The translations under genes and the position numbers were made by a program. The notes under the pieces are model-generated. The model saw only the letters and a list, made by a program, of their open reading frames with translations. It made no database searches and was not told the DNA's origin. Below are positions 1-9,090 of a stretch of 64,000 nt of DNA, one piece after another (within the stretch, counting starts at the first letter, position 1; every line of letters begins with the position of its first letter). This DNA comes from Arthrobacter sp. MSA 4-2 (lineage in GTDB: Bacteria; Actinomycetota; Actinomycetes; Actinomycetales; Micrococcaceae). The stretch covers positions 62,001 through 126,000 of the forward strand of contig NZ_JAEKGC010000011.1 in NCBI RefSeq assembly GCF_016405885.1. The letters run 5' to 3'.

Positions 1-1440
1 GAGATCGTGGTGCGCCCCGGGGAGAAGATCCCCACCGACGGCGTGGTGGCGCACGGGCACAGCGCCGTCGACACCTCACTGCTGACCGGTGAGTCGATCC
101 CGGTGGAGGTCGGGCCCGGTGACCGCGTCACCGGCGCCACCATGAACACCTCGGGCCGCCTCGTCGTTCAGGCCACCCGGGTCGGCAGCGAGACGACGCT
201 GGCGCAGATGGGCCGGCTGGTCAGCCAGGCCCAGAGCGGCAAGGCCCGGATTGCGCGCCTTGCCGACCGCATCAGCGCCGTCTTCGTGCCGGTCGTCCTC
301 GGCATCGCCGTCGTCACCTTCGCCGCCTGGATCCTCCTCACCGGGGACCTCCAGGGCGCCTTCACCGCGGCGGTCGCCGTACTGGTCATCGCCTGCCCCT
401 GCGCGCTCGGCCTCGCCACGCCGACGGCCCTGCTGACCGGATCCGGGCGGGGCGCGCAGCTTGGCATCCTGATCCGCGGCCCCCAGGTGCTCGAGGACAC
501 CCGCACCATCGACACCATCGTGCTGGACAAGACGGGCACCGTCACCAGCGGCCGGCTGTCCGTCAGCGGCGTCGAGGTCCTCGGCCGCTACGGATCCGAC
601 GAACTGCTGCGCCTCGCCGGAGCGGTCGAAGCCGCCAGTGAACACCCCATCGGCGCGGCCATCGCCGCCCGGACTCCGGCCCTGCCCGCGGTCACCGCCT
701 TCACCAGCGCCCCCGGCGGCGGCGTACGCGGCACCGTCGAGGGGCTGAACGTGGTCGTGGGCCGGACCGGCTGGCTTCAGGAGCACGGTATTCTGCCCGG
801 AGCCGTCGAGGCCGAGGTGTTCGGGGCGGCCGAGGGCGCGGGCGCCACGGCCGTCTGGGTCGCCGTGGACGGCGCCGTGGCCGGGGTGATCTCCCTGACG
901 GACACTGTGAAGGACGGGTCGGCACGGGCCGTCCGGCAGCTGAAGGAACTGGGCCTGCGGCCGATCCTGCTCACCGGGGACAATGCGGCCGCCGCGGCCC
1001 GCGTGGCCGCAGAGGTCGGCATCCCCCCGGCCGACGTGCGTGCCGGCGTCCTGCCGGAAGGCAAGGTGGCGGTGATCCGCGAGCTCCAGCAGGAGGGTGC
1101 GACAGTCGCCATGGCCGGGGACGGCGTGAACGACGCGCCGGCGCTCGCCCAGGCCGACCTCGGGATCGCGATGGGCTCTGGCACCGACGTGGCCATCGAG
1201 GCCGCGGACATCACCGTCATGGGAAGCAGCCTCGAACAGGTGGCCCAGGCCGTTCGGCTGTCCCGCCGCACCCTGGCCACCATCAAGACGAATCTGTTCT
1301 GGGCCTTCTTCTATAACGTGATCGGAATACCTGTTGCCGCGCTGGGCCTGCTGAACCCCATTCTGGCCGGCGCCGCCATGGCGGCGAGTTCCGTGCTGGT
1401 GGTGGCCAACTCGCTGCGCCTGCGCCGCTTCGGCCGCTGA
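1..1440 (+). CDS. copA: Cu(I)-translocating P1B-type ATPase, 5' end outside window
   Basis: Integral membrane pump that uses ATP to export Cu(I). The reading frame is open from the first base, so only the last 479 residues are present; the N-terminal metal-binding domain and first helices lie outside. Seen in order: TGES (actuator loop, about nt 85-96), membrane motif CPC (nt 394-402), DKTGT phosphorylation site (about nt 526-540), SEHP nucleotide-binding motif, GDGVNDAP hinge, then YN in helix 7 and MxxSS in helix 8. CPC plus YN plus MxxSS is the P1B-1 signature, which supports Cu(I) rather than Zn or Co. A 9-bp hairpin follows the stop. No chaperone or regulator gene is visible downstream. 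Confidence 0.93.
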   Translation, partial: EIVVRPGEKIPTDGVVAHGHSAVDTSLLTGESIPVEVGPGDRVTGATMNTSGRLVVQATRVGSETTLAQMGRLVSQAQSGKARIARLADRISAVFVPVVLGIAVVTFAAWILLTGDLQGAFTAAVAVLVIACPCALGLATPTALLTGSGRGAQLGILIRGPQVLEDTRTIDTIVLDKTGTVTSGRLSVSGVEVLGRYGSDELLRLAGAVEAASEHPIGAAIAARTPALPAVTAFTSAPGGGVRGTVEGLNVVVGRTGWLQEHGILPGAVEAEVFGAAEGAGATAVWVAVDGAVAGVISLTDTVKDGSARAVRQLKELGLRPILLTGDNAAAAARVAAEVGIPPADVRAGVLPEGKVAVIRELQQEGATVAMAGDGVNDAPALAQADLGIAMGSGTDVAIEAADITVMGSSLEQVAQAVRLSRRTLATIKTNLFWAFFYNVIGIPVAALGLLNPILAGAAMAASSVLVVANSLRLRRFGR

Positions 1441-1455
1441 ACCGCTGACCGCGGA

Positions 1456-1478
1456 CACCCCGGCAGGCCGCCGGGGTG
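1456..1478 (+). terminator. Hairpin after the copper ATPase
   Basis: Perfect 9-bp stem CACCCCGGC / GCCGGGGTG with a 5-nt loop, 16 nt after the stop codon and before the next gene on the same strand. It has no T-tract, which is common in high-GC actinobacteria. Confidence 0.5.
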
Positions 1479-1566
1479 CCTGCGGGCTCCTGGTATTCAC
1501 TGGAGCTTCCCCCACCGGTCACCTTCCGGCCCCGGCCCATCACCGTAGGAGTGCGACGGTGATCCG

Positions 1567-2694
1567 GTGAGGATCGTGGTCGTCGCCGAAACATTCCTGC
1601 CCGCCGTCAATGGGGTCACCCATTCCGTACAGAAGATGCTTGAGCATTTTGCCCTGCGCGGAGACGAGGTCCTGGTCATCGCGCCCTCCGCCGGCGGCCC
1701 TCCAAGGCCGGTGCCAAAGGCCGCCCGGGTCGTGCTGCTTCCATCGGTTCCCCTCGCCCGGTACGCCAGCGTCCGGATCGCGGTGGGCGGCGTCGCTCGA
1801 ATCCGCCGGATCCTCGCCGACTTCGCACCGGACGTGGTGCACCTCGCCTCCCCCTTCGAACTGGGCTGGCGGGCCGCCCGCGCCGCCGAGCAGCTGGGAT
1901 TACCGGTCATCGCGGTCTACCAGACCGACATTCCCGGCTACGCAGCCAGGTACGGCGTGCCGTTCCTTGAGAACTGGGCGTGGCAGCGGGTCGAGAACAT
2001 CCACGGCGGTGCCTCCCGAACCCTCGCACCATCGAGCGCCGCCGTTGCCCAGCTGCAGGACCGGGGCGTTCCGAGGGTCCGCCTGTGGCGGCGCGGCGTC
2101 GACACACACCGGTTCCACCCCTCCCGACGCAGCACCACCCTGCGGGCCGGCATCGCTCCGGACGGGGCCCGGCTCATCGGCTATGTGGGACGGCTCGCCG
2201 CCGAGAAACAGGTGGAGGACCTGCGGGCCCTGGCTGGTATCGACAACACCCGCCTCGTCATCATCGGCGACGGGCCCCAGCGGCAGGCCCTTGAGGCAAT
2301 CCTACCCGACGCCGCGTTCCTGGGGTTCCTGGGCGGGAATGCGCTGGCCGCGGCGATGGCCAGCCTCGACCTCTTCGTCCACCCCGGTGAGCTTGAGACG
2401 TTCTGCCAGACCATCCAGGAAGCGATGGCCTCGGGCGTCCCTGTCGTCGCCACCGCCCGGGGCGGCCCGGTGGACCTGGTCGACAACTCCCGCACGGGCT
2501 GGCTCTACGAACCGGGCAACCTCGCCGACCTCCGGCGCCACGTGGAGGACCTGGCCGGAGACGACGCGAAACGCGCGGCCTTTTCCGCAGCCGCGTTCGC
2601 AGCCGTCCAGGGGCGCACCTGGCCGGTCCTGTGCGAGCTGCTGATCCAGCACTACGAAGAAGCCATCAACGACCATGCCCTCCTTCACCTCTGA
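1567..2694 (+). CDS. mgtA: GT4-family alpha-mannosyltransferase, MgtA-like
   Basis: Retaining GT-B glycosyltransferase of 375 residues, predicted cytoplasmic face of the membrane. The N-terminal half opens with ETFLPAVNGVT, the nucleotide-sugar half starts near residue 200 (GYVGRLAAEK), and an E-x7-E type motif sits in GELETFCQTIQEA near residue 275. The layout and the phrases VYQTDIPGYAARYG and RGVDTHRF closely recall actinobacterial MgtA (Rv0557 type), which adds mannose from GDP-Man to glucuronyl-diacylglycerol; this is from memory, not alignment. The start is GTG; the alternative GTG 8 bases upstream stops at once. The gene is followed 15 nt later by UDP-glucose dehydrogenase, which would make the UDP-GlcA needed for that acceptor lipid. 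Another GT4 mannosyl or glucosyl specificity remains possible. Confidence 0.75.
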   Translation: MRIVVVAETFLPAVNGVTHSVQKMLEHFALRGDEVLVIAPSAGGPPRPVPKAARVVLLPSVPLARYASVRIAVGGVARIRRILADFAPDVVHLASPFELGWRAARAAEQLGLPVIAVYQTDIPGYAARYGVPFLENWAWQRVENIHGGASRTLAPSSAAVAQLQDRGVPRVRLWRRGVDTHRFHPSRRSTTLRAGIAPDGARLIGYVGRLAAEKQVEDLRALAGIDNTRLVIIGDGPQRQALEAILPDAAFLGFLGGNALAAAMASLDLFVHPGELETFCQTIQEAMASGVPVVATARGGPVDLVDNSRTGWLYEPGNLADLRRHVEDLAGDDAKRAAFSAAAFAAVQGRTWPVLCELLIQHYEEAINDHALLHL

Positions 2695-2709
2695 GCTTGG
2701 GGAAACACC

Positions 2710-4068
2710 ATGAAGATCTCCGTCATCGGATGCGGCTACCTGGGTGCCGTGCACGCCGCCGCACTGTCCTCGCTGGGTCACACCGTCACCGGCATCGACA
2801 CCGACCCGGCCCGGGCCGCGCAGTTGGCGGCCGGGTCGGCGCCCTTCCACGAACCCGGGCTTGAGCCGCTGCTGCAGGGAGGACTCCGGGACGGAACGCT
2901 GCGCTTCACCACCGACCCCGCCGCCGCGGCCGGTGCCGACGTCCACTTCCTCTGCGTCGGCACCCCTCAGGAGAAGACAACCCGGCGCGCCGACCTGGGC
3001 TACGTCACCTCGGCGGTCCGGGACCTCGCCGCCCACCTGCGCCCGGGGTCGACCGTGGTGGGCAAGTCGACAGTCCCCGCCGGGACCAGTGCCATCCTCA
3101 CCCGCCTCCTCGCCGGAACCGGGGCGGACCTGGGATGGAACCCGGAATTCCTCCGCCAGGGCACCGCGGTCGCCGACTCCCTGCAGCCGGACCGGCTGGT
3201 CTACGGCGTGCCCGACGGCGCGGCGGGAGCGCGGGTGGCCCGCGTCCTCGACGAGGTCTATGCCCCCCTGCTCCGCGACGGCGTGCCCCGTCTCATCACC
3301 GGGCTCGCGACGGCCGAACTCACCAAGTCGGCGGCCAACGCGTTCCTGGCCCTGAAGATCTCCTACCTCAACGGCATCGCCGAGCTGTGCGAGAACGCGG
3401 GCGGAGACGTCGTCCACCTGGCCCGGGCCCTCGGCCTCGATGCCCGGATCGGTCCGAGGTACCTGCAGGCCGGCGCCGGCTTCGGCGGCGGCTGCCTCCC
3501 GAAGGACATCCGCTCCCTGCAGGCCCAGGCCGAGGATGCCGGTGCCGGCTCGCTCGGGCGGCTGCTGGCCCTGGTCGACACACTGAACACCGAAACCCGG
3601 CACCGGATCCACGAAGCGGCCCGCCAGATGTGCGGCGGGCAACTGGCCGGGCGCCGCATCACGGTCCTGGGGGCCGCCTTCAAGCCCGACACCGATGACA
3701 TCCGCGACTCCCCTGCCCTCGACATCGCCCTTCGTCTCGCCGGCTCCGGCGCGGTGGTCACGGTCACGGATCCCCGGGCGGCGGGCCAGCCGTGGTTCCG
3801 CTACCCGGAGCTTCGCTTCGAGCCGGACACGGCGGCGGCGCTGCGCGGTGCCGAACTGACGGTCCTGCTCACCGAATGGGCCGAGTACCTCGCGCTCGAC
3901 CCGCGCGAGGTCTCGTCCCTGGTGGACCGGTGCGCGGTCCTGGACGGACGCAATGCGCTCGATGCCGCCGCCTGGCGGTCGGCGGGGTGGTTCCACCGGG
4001 GCATCGGGCGCGGCCGGCGGGCCGGACTCTCCACCGTCGACGCCGCCCACTCCGGCGTGGGGTCCTGA
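2710..4068 (+). CDS. ugd: UDP-glucose 6-dehydrogenase
   Basis: Oxidises UDP-glucose twice with NAD to UDP-glucuronate in the cytosol. The 452 residues have the family layout: N-terminal Rossmann motif GCGYLG (residues 7-12), NPEFLRQG, central helical domain with TKSAANAFLALKIS, and catalytic Cys262 in GFGGGCLPKD. The C-terminal UDP-binding domain has GAAFKPDTDDIRDSPAL. The start ATG has GGGGAAAC just upstream. It sits between the MgtA-like transferase and an SGNH hydrolase in one tightly spaced run, which suggests glucuronate is being made for a surface lipid or polysaccharide. Confidence 0.93.
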   Translation: MKISVIGCGYLGAVHAAALSSLGHTVTGIDTDPARAAQLAAGSAPFHEPGLEPLLQGGLRDGTLRFTTDPAAAAGADVHFLCVGTPQEKTTRRADLGYVTSAVRDLAAHLRPGSTVVGKSTVPAGTSAILTRLLAGTGADLGWNPEFLRQGTAVADSLQPDRLVYGVPDGAAGARVARVLDEVYAPLLRDGVPRLITGLATAELTKSAANAFLALKISYLNGIAELCENAGGDVVHLARALGLDARIGPRYLQAGAGFGGGCLPKDIRSLQAQAEDAGAGSLGRLLALVDTLNTETRHRIHEAARQMCGGQLAGRRITVLGAAFKPDTDDIRDSPALDIALRLAGSGAVVTVTDPRAAGQPWFRYPELRFEPDTAAALRGAELTVLLTEWAEYLALDPREVSSLVDRCAVLDGRNALDAAAWRSAGWFHRGIGRGRRAGLSTVDAAHSGVGS

Positions 4069-4082
4069 GGCCGGAGCCGCAC

Positions 4083-4901
4083 ATGCACCTCCAGCCGCCG
4101 GGACTCCCGGGGCGCTATGTCGCTCTTGGCGATTCCTTCACCGAAGGGGTCGGGGATCCGAGCAGGATCCTCCCCAACGGCGTCCGCGGCTGGGCGGACC
4201 GGGTGGCCGAGCGGCTCGCGAAGTCCGCGCCGGGATGGGAATACGCGAACCTCGCCATCCGCAGCAAACGCCTGCGCCATATCGCCGCCGAACAGCTCGG
4301 CCCCGCCCTGGCCATGGAACCCACCCTGATCACGCTGTACGCCGGGGGAAACGACATTATGGATGCGGGGACCAACGTCCTCGAACTCCTCTCTTCCTAC
4401 GAGCGACTCGTCGCCCCACTGGCCGCGACGGGGGCGCGGCTGCTGCTCTTCACCGGCTACGACGTCGAGGTCTCCCCGGCGCTGCGCCTGCTCCGGAAAC
4501 GCAATCACGCCTACAACGACGGGGTCCGTGACATCGCACGCCGGCATGGTGCGGTCCTCGTCGACTTCTGGGCCATGGATGCCTACCGCGACCGGAGGAT
4601 GTGGGCGGCCGACCGCCTCCACATGTCGAAGGCAGGACACAAGTACATGGCCGCACAGGTCCTGGACCTGCTGGGGGTGCGGCACTCGCTCACACCCAAG
4701 GAATGGGACCCGGCACCCCGGCGGACGCTGCGGGAATGGGAGTACGCCCAGCGCCGGTGGGTCCATGACTGGGTCCTTCCGCTGGCGCACCGGAAGCTCC
4801 GCCGGGTCACCCTTGGCGATCACCTCGAGCCCCGCTGGCCCGAGCCACTGCGGGTGCCGCCGAAGGGCGGGCTCCGCAGGCTGGCCAAGGCCGCGCGGTG
4901 A
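4083..4901 (+). CDS. SGNH/GDSL-family hydrolase
   Basis: Esterase-fold enzyme of 272 residues. Block I is GDSFTEG near residue 17, the oxyanion Asn is in GGNDIMD, and the His/Asp block is DRLHMSKAGH. The frame is open far upstream, but the ATG at 4083 starts the conserved part (YVALGDSFTEG) and lies 14 nt after the ugd stop. No signal peptide is visible, so it is likely cytoplasmic. Members remove or move acyl groups on lipids, glycans or small esters; the neighbours suggest a lipid or glycan substrate, but that is inference. Confidence 0.88.
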   Translation: MHLQPPGLPGRYVALGDSFTEGVGDPSRILPNGVRGWADRVAERLAKSAPGWEYANLAIRSKRLRHIAAEQLGPALAMEPTLITLYAGGNDIMDAGTNVLELLSSYERLVAPLAATGARLLLFTGYDVEVSPALRLLRKRNHAYNDGVRDIARRHGAVLVDFWAMDAYRDRRMWAADRLHMSKAGHKYMAAQVLDLLGVRHSLTPKEWDPAPRRTLREWEYAQRRWVHDWVLPLAHRKLRRVTLGDHLEPRWPEPLRVPPKGGLRRLAKAAR

Positions 4902-5061
4902 CACCGCACCGGTCGGCCTGCAGACCAGAAGAGGCGTGCTGTTCAGCTCCGGGTCACGCCGCCGTCCGGCGCTGTTGGCCCCGGCTTGGAACCCTGAAGG
5001 TGCCCGCCCCGCAGCGCCGCCGCGGCGGAACAACCCAGCCCGCCCTGCCAGGAGACCGCTG

Positions 5062-6345
5062 ATGAATTTCGTCCTGACCGCCCCGCCCCGCCCGCCGGCC
5101 CCCGCGGCGGCGCCGCCGTCGACCGCACCGCCCCGGCTGGTCCTCCCGCCGCGCATCGACAGCGGGATGTGGCGGGCCGGGCACGTCCAGGGCATCGCCG
5201 TCGATACGGCCCGGGGCTTCGTCTACTTCTCCTTCACCACCCTGCTGGTGAAAACCGACCTTTCCGGCACCGTCATCGGTTCGGTCACGGGATTCACGGG
5301 GCACCTGGGCGATGTTGCCTTCAGCCCGCACGACGGCCGGGTCTACGCTTCCCTCGAATACAAGGCGGCGGAGTCCTTCTATGTGGCCGTCTTCGACGTG
5401 GACCGGGTGACCCGCCGGGGAATGGATGCGGAATCCGACGGGGTGGTCACCACCGTGTACCTGAAGGAGGTCACCCACGATTTTACGGCGTCCGTCCGGA
5501 CCGACGACGGACGGCACCTGCCGCACCGATACGGCTGCAGCGGGATCGACGGCATCTCCTTCGGCCCCACCCCGGGCGATCCCGGCGGCCCGTGGCACCT
5601 TATGGTGGCCTACGGCGTCTACTCGGACACCAGCCGAAACGACAACGACCACCAGGTGCTCCTGCAGTACGACCCGGCGGTGTTGAGGCCCTACGAGCGG
5701 ACCCTGCAGCAGGACCGGCCCCACCGGAACGGCCCGGACCGGCCCCAGGACAAATTCTTTGTCCGCACCGGGAACACCCGCTTCGGAGTGCAGAACCTGA
5801 AGTACGACCCGCACACCGGGCACTGGTTCCTCGGCGTGTACCAAGGGGCCAAGGACGGCTTTCCCAACTACCGCCTGTTCATGGTCGATGGAACGGTTCC
5901 GCCGGTGCGGGCTCCGCTCGGCACGGGCGCCGGGCCGGAGCACGGCCGGATGCTGCAACTGCACCCGTCCGGGCTCCACCATCCCGCCTCGGGCATTAAT
6001 GGCTGGGATTTCCGCGCCGACGTCGGATTCGAGGCACTCGGAGACGGGTACTACTACGTCTCCGAGCAACGCACGGGACCGGCGGGCAACGGAAGCCTTC
6101 TTCGCCTTCACCGGTGGACGGGCAACTCACCGGCACCCTTCGACCCGGCGCCTCTCGATCTGCTGGACCGGACGGCCCGACCGGCGTCGGTTCCGGCCAG
6201 GCCTTCGGGCCCCCTGCCGGCCCGGCCATCGGTCCGGTCCTCGGTCCGGTCCTCGGTTGGGTCCTCGGAGCAGGTCCGGTCCGCGGTGCCTGTTGACGGG
6301 GGGCTCAGGCGCGCGGCACCGGCTCCACAACATTCGGCTGGTTGA
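5062..6345 (+). CDS. Unknown protein, propeller-like
   Basis: I do not recognise a named family. The 427-residue product has recurring beta-strand stretches such as QGIAVDTARGFVYFSF, GDVAFSPHDGRVYASL and LGDGYYYVSEQ that resemble NHL/WD-type propeller blades. The start ATG has a good ribosome site (AGGAGA at 5050). A Pro/Ala-rich N-terminus lacks a hydrophobic signal core. The last about 55 residues are low complexity, include three 12-bp tandem units (6229-6264), and run 41 nt into the convergent transporter gene. The tail may therefore be an artefact of a lost stop. It follows the lipid/sugar genes by 160 nt and may be separate from them. Confidence 0.65.
   Translation: MNFVLTAPPRPPAPAAAPPSTAPPRLVLPPRIDSGMWRAGHVQGIAVDTARGFVYFSFTTLLVKTDLSGTVIGSVTGFTGHLGDVAFSPHDGRVYASLEYKAAESFYVAVFDVDRVTRRGMDAESDGVVTTVYLKEVTHDFTASVRTDDGRHLPHRYGCSGIDGISFGPTPGDPGGPWHLMVAYGVYSDTSRNDNDHQVLLQYDPAVLRPYERTLQQDRPHRNGPDRPQDKFFVRTGNTRFGVQNLKYDPHTGHWFLGVYQGAKDGFPNYRLFMVDGTVPPVRAPLGTGAGPEHGRMLQLHPSGLHHPASGINGWDFRADVGFEALGDGYYYVSEQRTGPAGNGSLLRLHRWTGNSPAPFDPAPLDLLDRTARPASVPARPSGPLPARPSVRSSVRSSVGSSEQVRSAVPVDGGLRRAAPAPQHSAG
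6229..6264 (+). repeat. Three 12-bp tandem units
   Basis: TCGGTCCGGTCC twice, then TCGGTTGGGTCC. The units lie inside the low-complexity C-terminal tail of the preceding gene and encode the repeating SSVR-type residues. Confidence 0.7.
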
Positions 6346-7276
6346 GCGGATCGCGTGCCGCCCTTCCGGCGGCACGCAGTTCATCGACCCGGACGCACAC
6401 CACGCCGGCGACGATCAGGGCCCCGCCGGCGAGCTGGATCAGCCCGGGGAGCTCCCCCAGGATCAGCCAGGCCGCAAGGACGGCGAAGACCACCTCGGTG
6501 AGCGCGGCAAAGGACGCCACCTTGGAGCCAAGCCGCTGGGCGGCGACGATGCCCGCGACGTAGGCGGCCACCGTTGAGATGAGGACCAGGCCGGCCACCG
6601 GCACCAGCCAGGACGTCTCCCAGCCCGCCAGCACCACGTCGGTGAACACGAAGCGGAACGGCATCAGGCCGGTCAGGCCCAGGACCAGGATGGTGAGCGC
6701 CCCGGCCACCATGCCGCCGCCGGCCATGACCAGCGGCGGGAGGGAGTCCTGCACCCGGGCCGACATCAGGAAGAAGACGACGAGGCACACCGCCGCGGCG
6801 AGTCCAAAGAGCACGCCGACAGGGTCGAGCCGTTCCTCCGCGCCCAGGTCGAGCACCAGCAGCAGGCCGAGGACGGCGACGACGGAGCCCAGGGCGGTCA
6901 ACCGGTGCGGTGCGCGCCGGGAACGGATCCACAGCCAGCCCACCAGCAGCACCGGAGCCAGGTATTCGAGCAGCAGCGACACGCCGACCGACATCCGGGC
7001 CACCGCGTTGAAGTAGAAGAGCTGGCACAGGGCGATCGCCGTGACGCCGTAGATGGTCAGGGTCAGGGCGTTGCCGCGCAGCGTCGACCAGCGCCCCCGC
7101 AGGGCCACGAGCACCGGCACCAGGAGCACCAGGGCCGCACCGCCGATGCGCACACCGACCGCCGCACCCGGACTCCAGCCGATCTCGAGCAGGGATTTGG
7201 CGAACGGTCCGGAGACCCCGAAGGTCGCCGCGGACAGCAGCGCCACCCAGATGCCGGACGGTGGACGCTGTGCCAT
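6305..7276 (-). CDS. EamA/DMT-family transporter
   Basis: Integral membrane protein of 323 residues with about ten hydrophobic helices in two EamA repeats, opening with IWVALLSAATFGVSGPFAKSLLEIG. The family exports or imports small metabolites such as amino acids or drugs; the substrate cannot be read here. It is divergent from a CGNR zinc-finger protein, a pairing that suggests local control, with a palindrome in the shared promoter region. Its 3' end overlaps the convergent propeller-like gene by 41 nt. Confidence 0.88.
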   Translation of the reverse strand: MAQRPPSGIWVALLSAATFGVSGPFAKSLLEIGWSPGAAVGVRIGGAALVLLVPVLVALRGRWSTLRGNALTLTIYGVTAIALCQLFYFNAVARMSVGVSLLLEYLAPVLLVGWLWIRSRRAPHRLTALGSVVAVLGLLLVLDLGAEERLDPVGVLFGLAAAVCLVVFFLMSARVQDSLPPLVMAGGGMVAGALTILVLGLTGLMPFRFVFTDVVLAGWETSWLVPVAGLVLISTVAAYVAGIVAAQRLGSKVASFAALTEVVFAVLAAWLILGELPGLIQLAGGALIVAGVVCVRVDELRAAGRAARDPLNQPNVVEPVPRA

Positions 7277-7329
7277 GCGCTTGCCCCTCAGGTGACGATC
7301 CGCGGGATGCCCCCGCCTACGGTGGTGTA

Positions 7330-7354
7330 ATGACCAAAATATGGTTATGGTCGT
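7330..7354. promoter_or_regulatory. Inverted repeat between EamA transporter and CGNR gene
   Basis: Arms ATGACCA and TGGTCGT (one mismatch) are separated by an AT-rich 11-nt core in the divergent promoter region. The spacing of about 18 bp between centres fits a dimer site. The CGNR protein next door is the obvious candidate binder; this is inference. Confidence 0.5.
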
Positions 7355-7386
7355 GACACTAGCGGGCCGATTTGTCAGGAGTCAAG

Positions 7387-7929
7387 ATGTCTTTCGCCTA
7401 TGACACGGAAGTTGCGTTGGTGTCCGCTGCGGCGCTGATCAACACGGCAGCGGAGGACCCGGACGGGCTTTCCACACTGGCCGACCTCGACGCGTTCCTT
7501 GCCGCCCAGCAGTTCTCCGGCTCCCGCACCCACACGCAGGCCGAGCTCGAGGACGTGCGCACGCTCCGCACCGAGCTTGAGGCCATCTGGCATGCCCCCG
7601 AGGACGACGCCGTCGAACGCGTCAACCGCATCCTCCGCGCGGCGCACGCGCTGCCCCAGCTGGTGCGCCACGACCACTGGGACTGGCATCTTCACGCCAC
7701 GGGGCCGGAGGCGCCCCTCGCGGACCGGATGGCCACCGAGGCGGCGATGGCCCTCGCCGACGTCATCCGCGGACACGAACTCGAGCGGCTGCGCACGTGC
7801 GCAGCGGAGGACTGCGCGGCCGTGGTCCTTGACCTCAGCCGCAACCGTTCCAAGCGCTTCTGCGACACCGGAAACTGCGCCAACCGGACGCACGTGAAGG
7901 CCTACCGGGCCCGCCGCGCGGCGGTCTAG
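7387..7929 (+). CDS. CGNR zinc-finger (ABATE-domain) putative regulator
   Basis: 180-residue protein with an N-terminal ABATE-like helical region and a C-terminal zinc finger. The finger has CAAEDC then FCDTGNCANR, so four Cys are present and the name motif reads CANR instead of CGNR, followed by a basic AYRARR tail that could bind nucleic acid. ATG 7387 is chosen because AGGAG (7377-7381) lies 5 nt before it; an upstream TTG would place that site inside the gene. It is divergent from the EamA transporter and probably controls it. Confidence 0.85.
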   Translation: MSFAYDTEVALVSAAALINTAAEDPDGLSTLADLDAFLAAQQFSGSRTHTQAELEDVRTLRTELEAIWHAPEDDAVERVNRILRAAHALPQLVRHDHWDWHLHATGPEAPLADRMATEAAMALADVIRGHELERLRTCAAEDCAAVVLDLSRNRSKRFCDTGNCANRTHVKAYRARRAAV

Positions 7930-7956
7930 GCTGGATGCCGCCCGGGTACGGCCGCG

Positions 7957-8337
7957 TCAGGCGTCGGGGCTGCGCTGCCCGTAGCGCGGCTCTTCCGTGC
8001 CGGACTCAGGCGCGGCCGGAGTGCCCGCGGCGCCCGACCTTCCGGGCCCGCCGGCCGCGGCCGAGGACCGGTTCACTCCGGAACCCTTGCCCAGGTGTTC
8101 CGGGTTGGGCTTGGCGGAGATCATCATCATCGCGCAGATGACCAGGGACACGATGAAGGCGAGGCCCGCCGCCGTGAGCCCGAGATCGACGCGCAGGACC
8201 CTGCTCCCCCCACCGGTCGCGAAGACCGTCGTGGCGGCGCCGGCCACGACCGCAAGGACCGCCGAAAAGACGAGGGGCCCCTTCACGCCGAGGCGCTCGC
8301 TGCCCTGGCCGGGCTGCCCCGGTTGGCTCTTAGCCAC
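7957..8337 (-). CDS. Small membrane protein, two helices
   Basis: 126-residue hypothetical protein. Two hydrophobic segments (GPLVFSAVLAVVAGAATTVF and LGLTAAGLAFIVSLVICAMM) are followed by the motif SAKPNPEHLGKG and a disordered Pro/Gly/Ala tail. It resembles small actinobacterial amino-terminal two-TM proteins of unknown role. GTG 8337 is preferred over upstream codons because GGAAGGA sits 6 nt before it. Confidence 0.7.
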   Translation of the reverse strand: MAKSQPGQPGQGSERLGVKGPLVFSAVLAVVAGAATTVFATGGGSRVLRVDLGLTAAGLAFIVSLVICAMMMISAKPNPEHLGKGSGVNRSSAAAGGPGRSGAAGTPAAPESGTEEPRYGQRSPDA

Positions 8338-8399
8338 TGTCAATCCTTCCGGTGGAGCATAGATGGTCGGGGCTTCTACGACCAGTAGAAGCACCCCTC

Positions 8400-9013
8400 C
8401 TAGTTTACGGCGTTCCCGGCGGGGCGCGCACCGGCGTCCTCCGGCGCCGGGCGGCCGGCCTCCTGCCGGTAAGTCAGGGCGGCAATACCCAGCACGACGG
8501 CGGTCAGCAGCGCTCCCCCACCGGCCACGCCGAGGAGCGCATGGGCACCAAGCTGCACGACGAACGGCAGGGCACCGCGGTGAGGACGGAGACCGCGCCG
8601 ATAAGGATCAGGTCGTTGCCCGCCGGCCGGGTCCGCCGCAGGCGCGCCCCGGTGACGAGCTCGACGGCTCCGGCGGCGCCCAGGGCGGCCCCGGCGGTGG
8701 CGGCGAAGAGGAGTCCGTCATGGACCACGAGGTTGCCGAGCGCCGCTGCAGCGAGGAGGCCGCCGGCCAGCGCCGCGGCGGGACCGCGGGTCCCGGAAAC
8801 CCCGGTGGAGCGCACTGTCCATGCGAGGCCCGCGCCCAGGACCAGCAGGTATGCCCCACCGGCGATGGACAGGACGTGGACGGACGGCTCCTGCCAGAAG
8901 ATGGTCAGCAGTCCGAAGACGGCGGCCGCGGCGGCCCGCAGCAGGAAGGGCTTCCAGATGGAGGAACCGTCCCGGCTGTCCGGCCCGGAGGCGCGGGAAG
9001 TCGCGGTCATCAC
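8400..9013 (-). pseudogene. HdeD/DUF308-like membrane protein, frameshifted
   Basis: The frame starting at 9013 encodes several hydrophobic helices (PFLLRAAAAAVFGLLTIFW resembles HdeD/DUF308 proteins) but ends at 8504 after a non-hydrophobic tail. Another minus frame continues from about 8580 as ALPFVVQLGAHALLGVAGGG with a further helix and stops naturally at 8400. Adding one base near 8575-8590, in GCGGTG-CCCTG, joins the two into one protein of about 204 residues. So there is a one-base deletion in the sequence, either a real lesion or a base-call error. GTG 9013 and ATG 9010 are both possible starts (GAAAGG upstream). Confidence 0.75.
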
Positions 9014-9090
9014 GCTCTACCTTTCAGGGGGAACCGGGCGGGAAAAGACACCTCCGGCACCGACAAGTGTAGAGGGCCGGGCGGGCCCGT

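Noticed and set aside
2302-4050. A 582-residue minus-strand frame
   Set aside because: Shadow of the transferase and ugd genes, no ribosome site, no domain.
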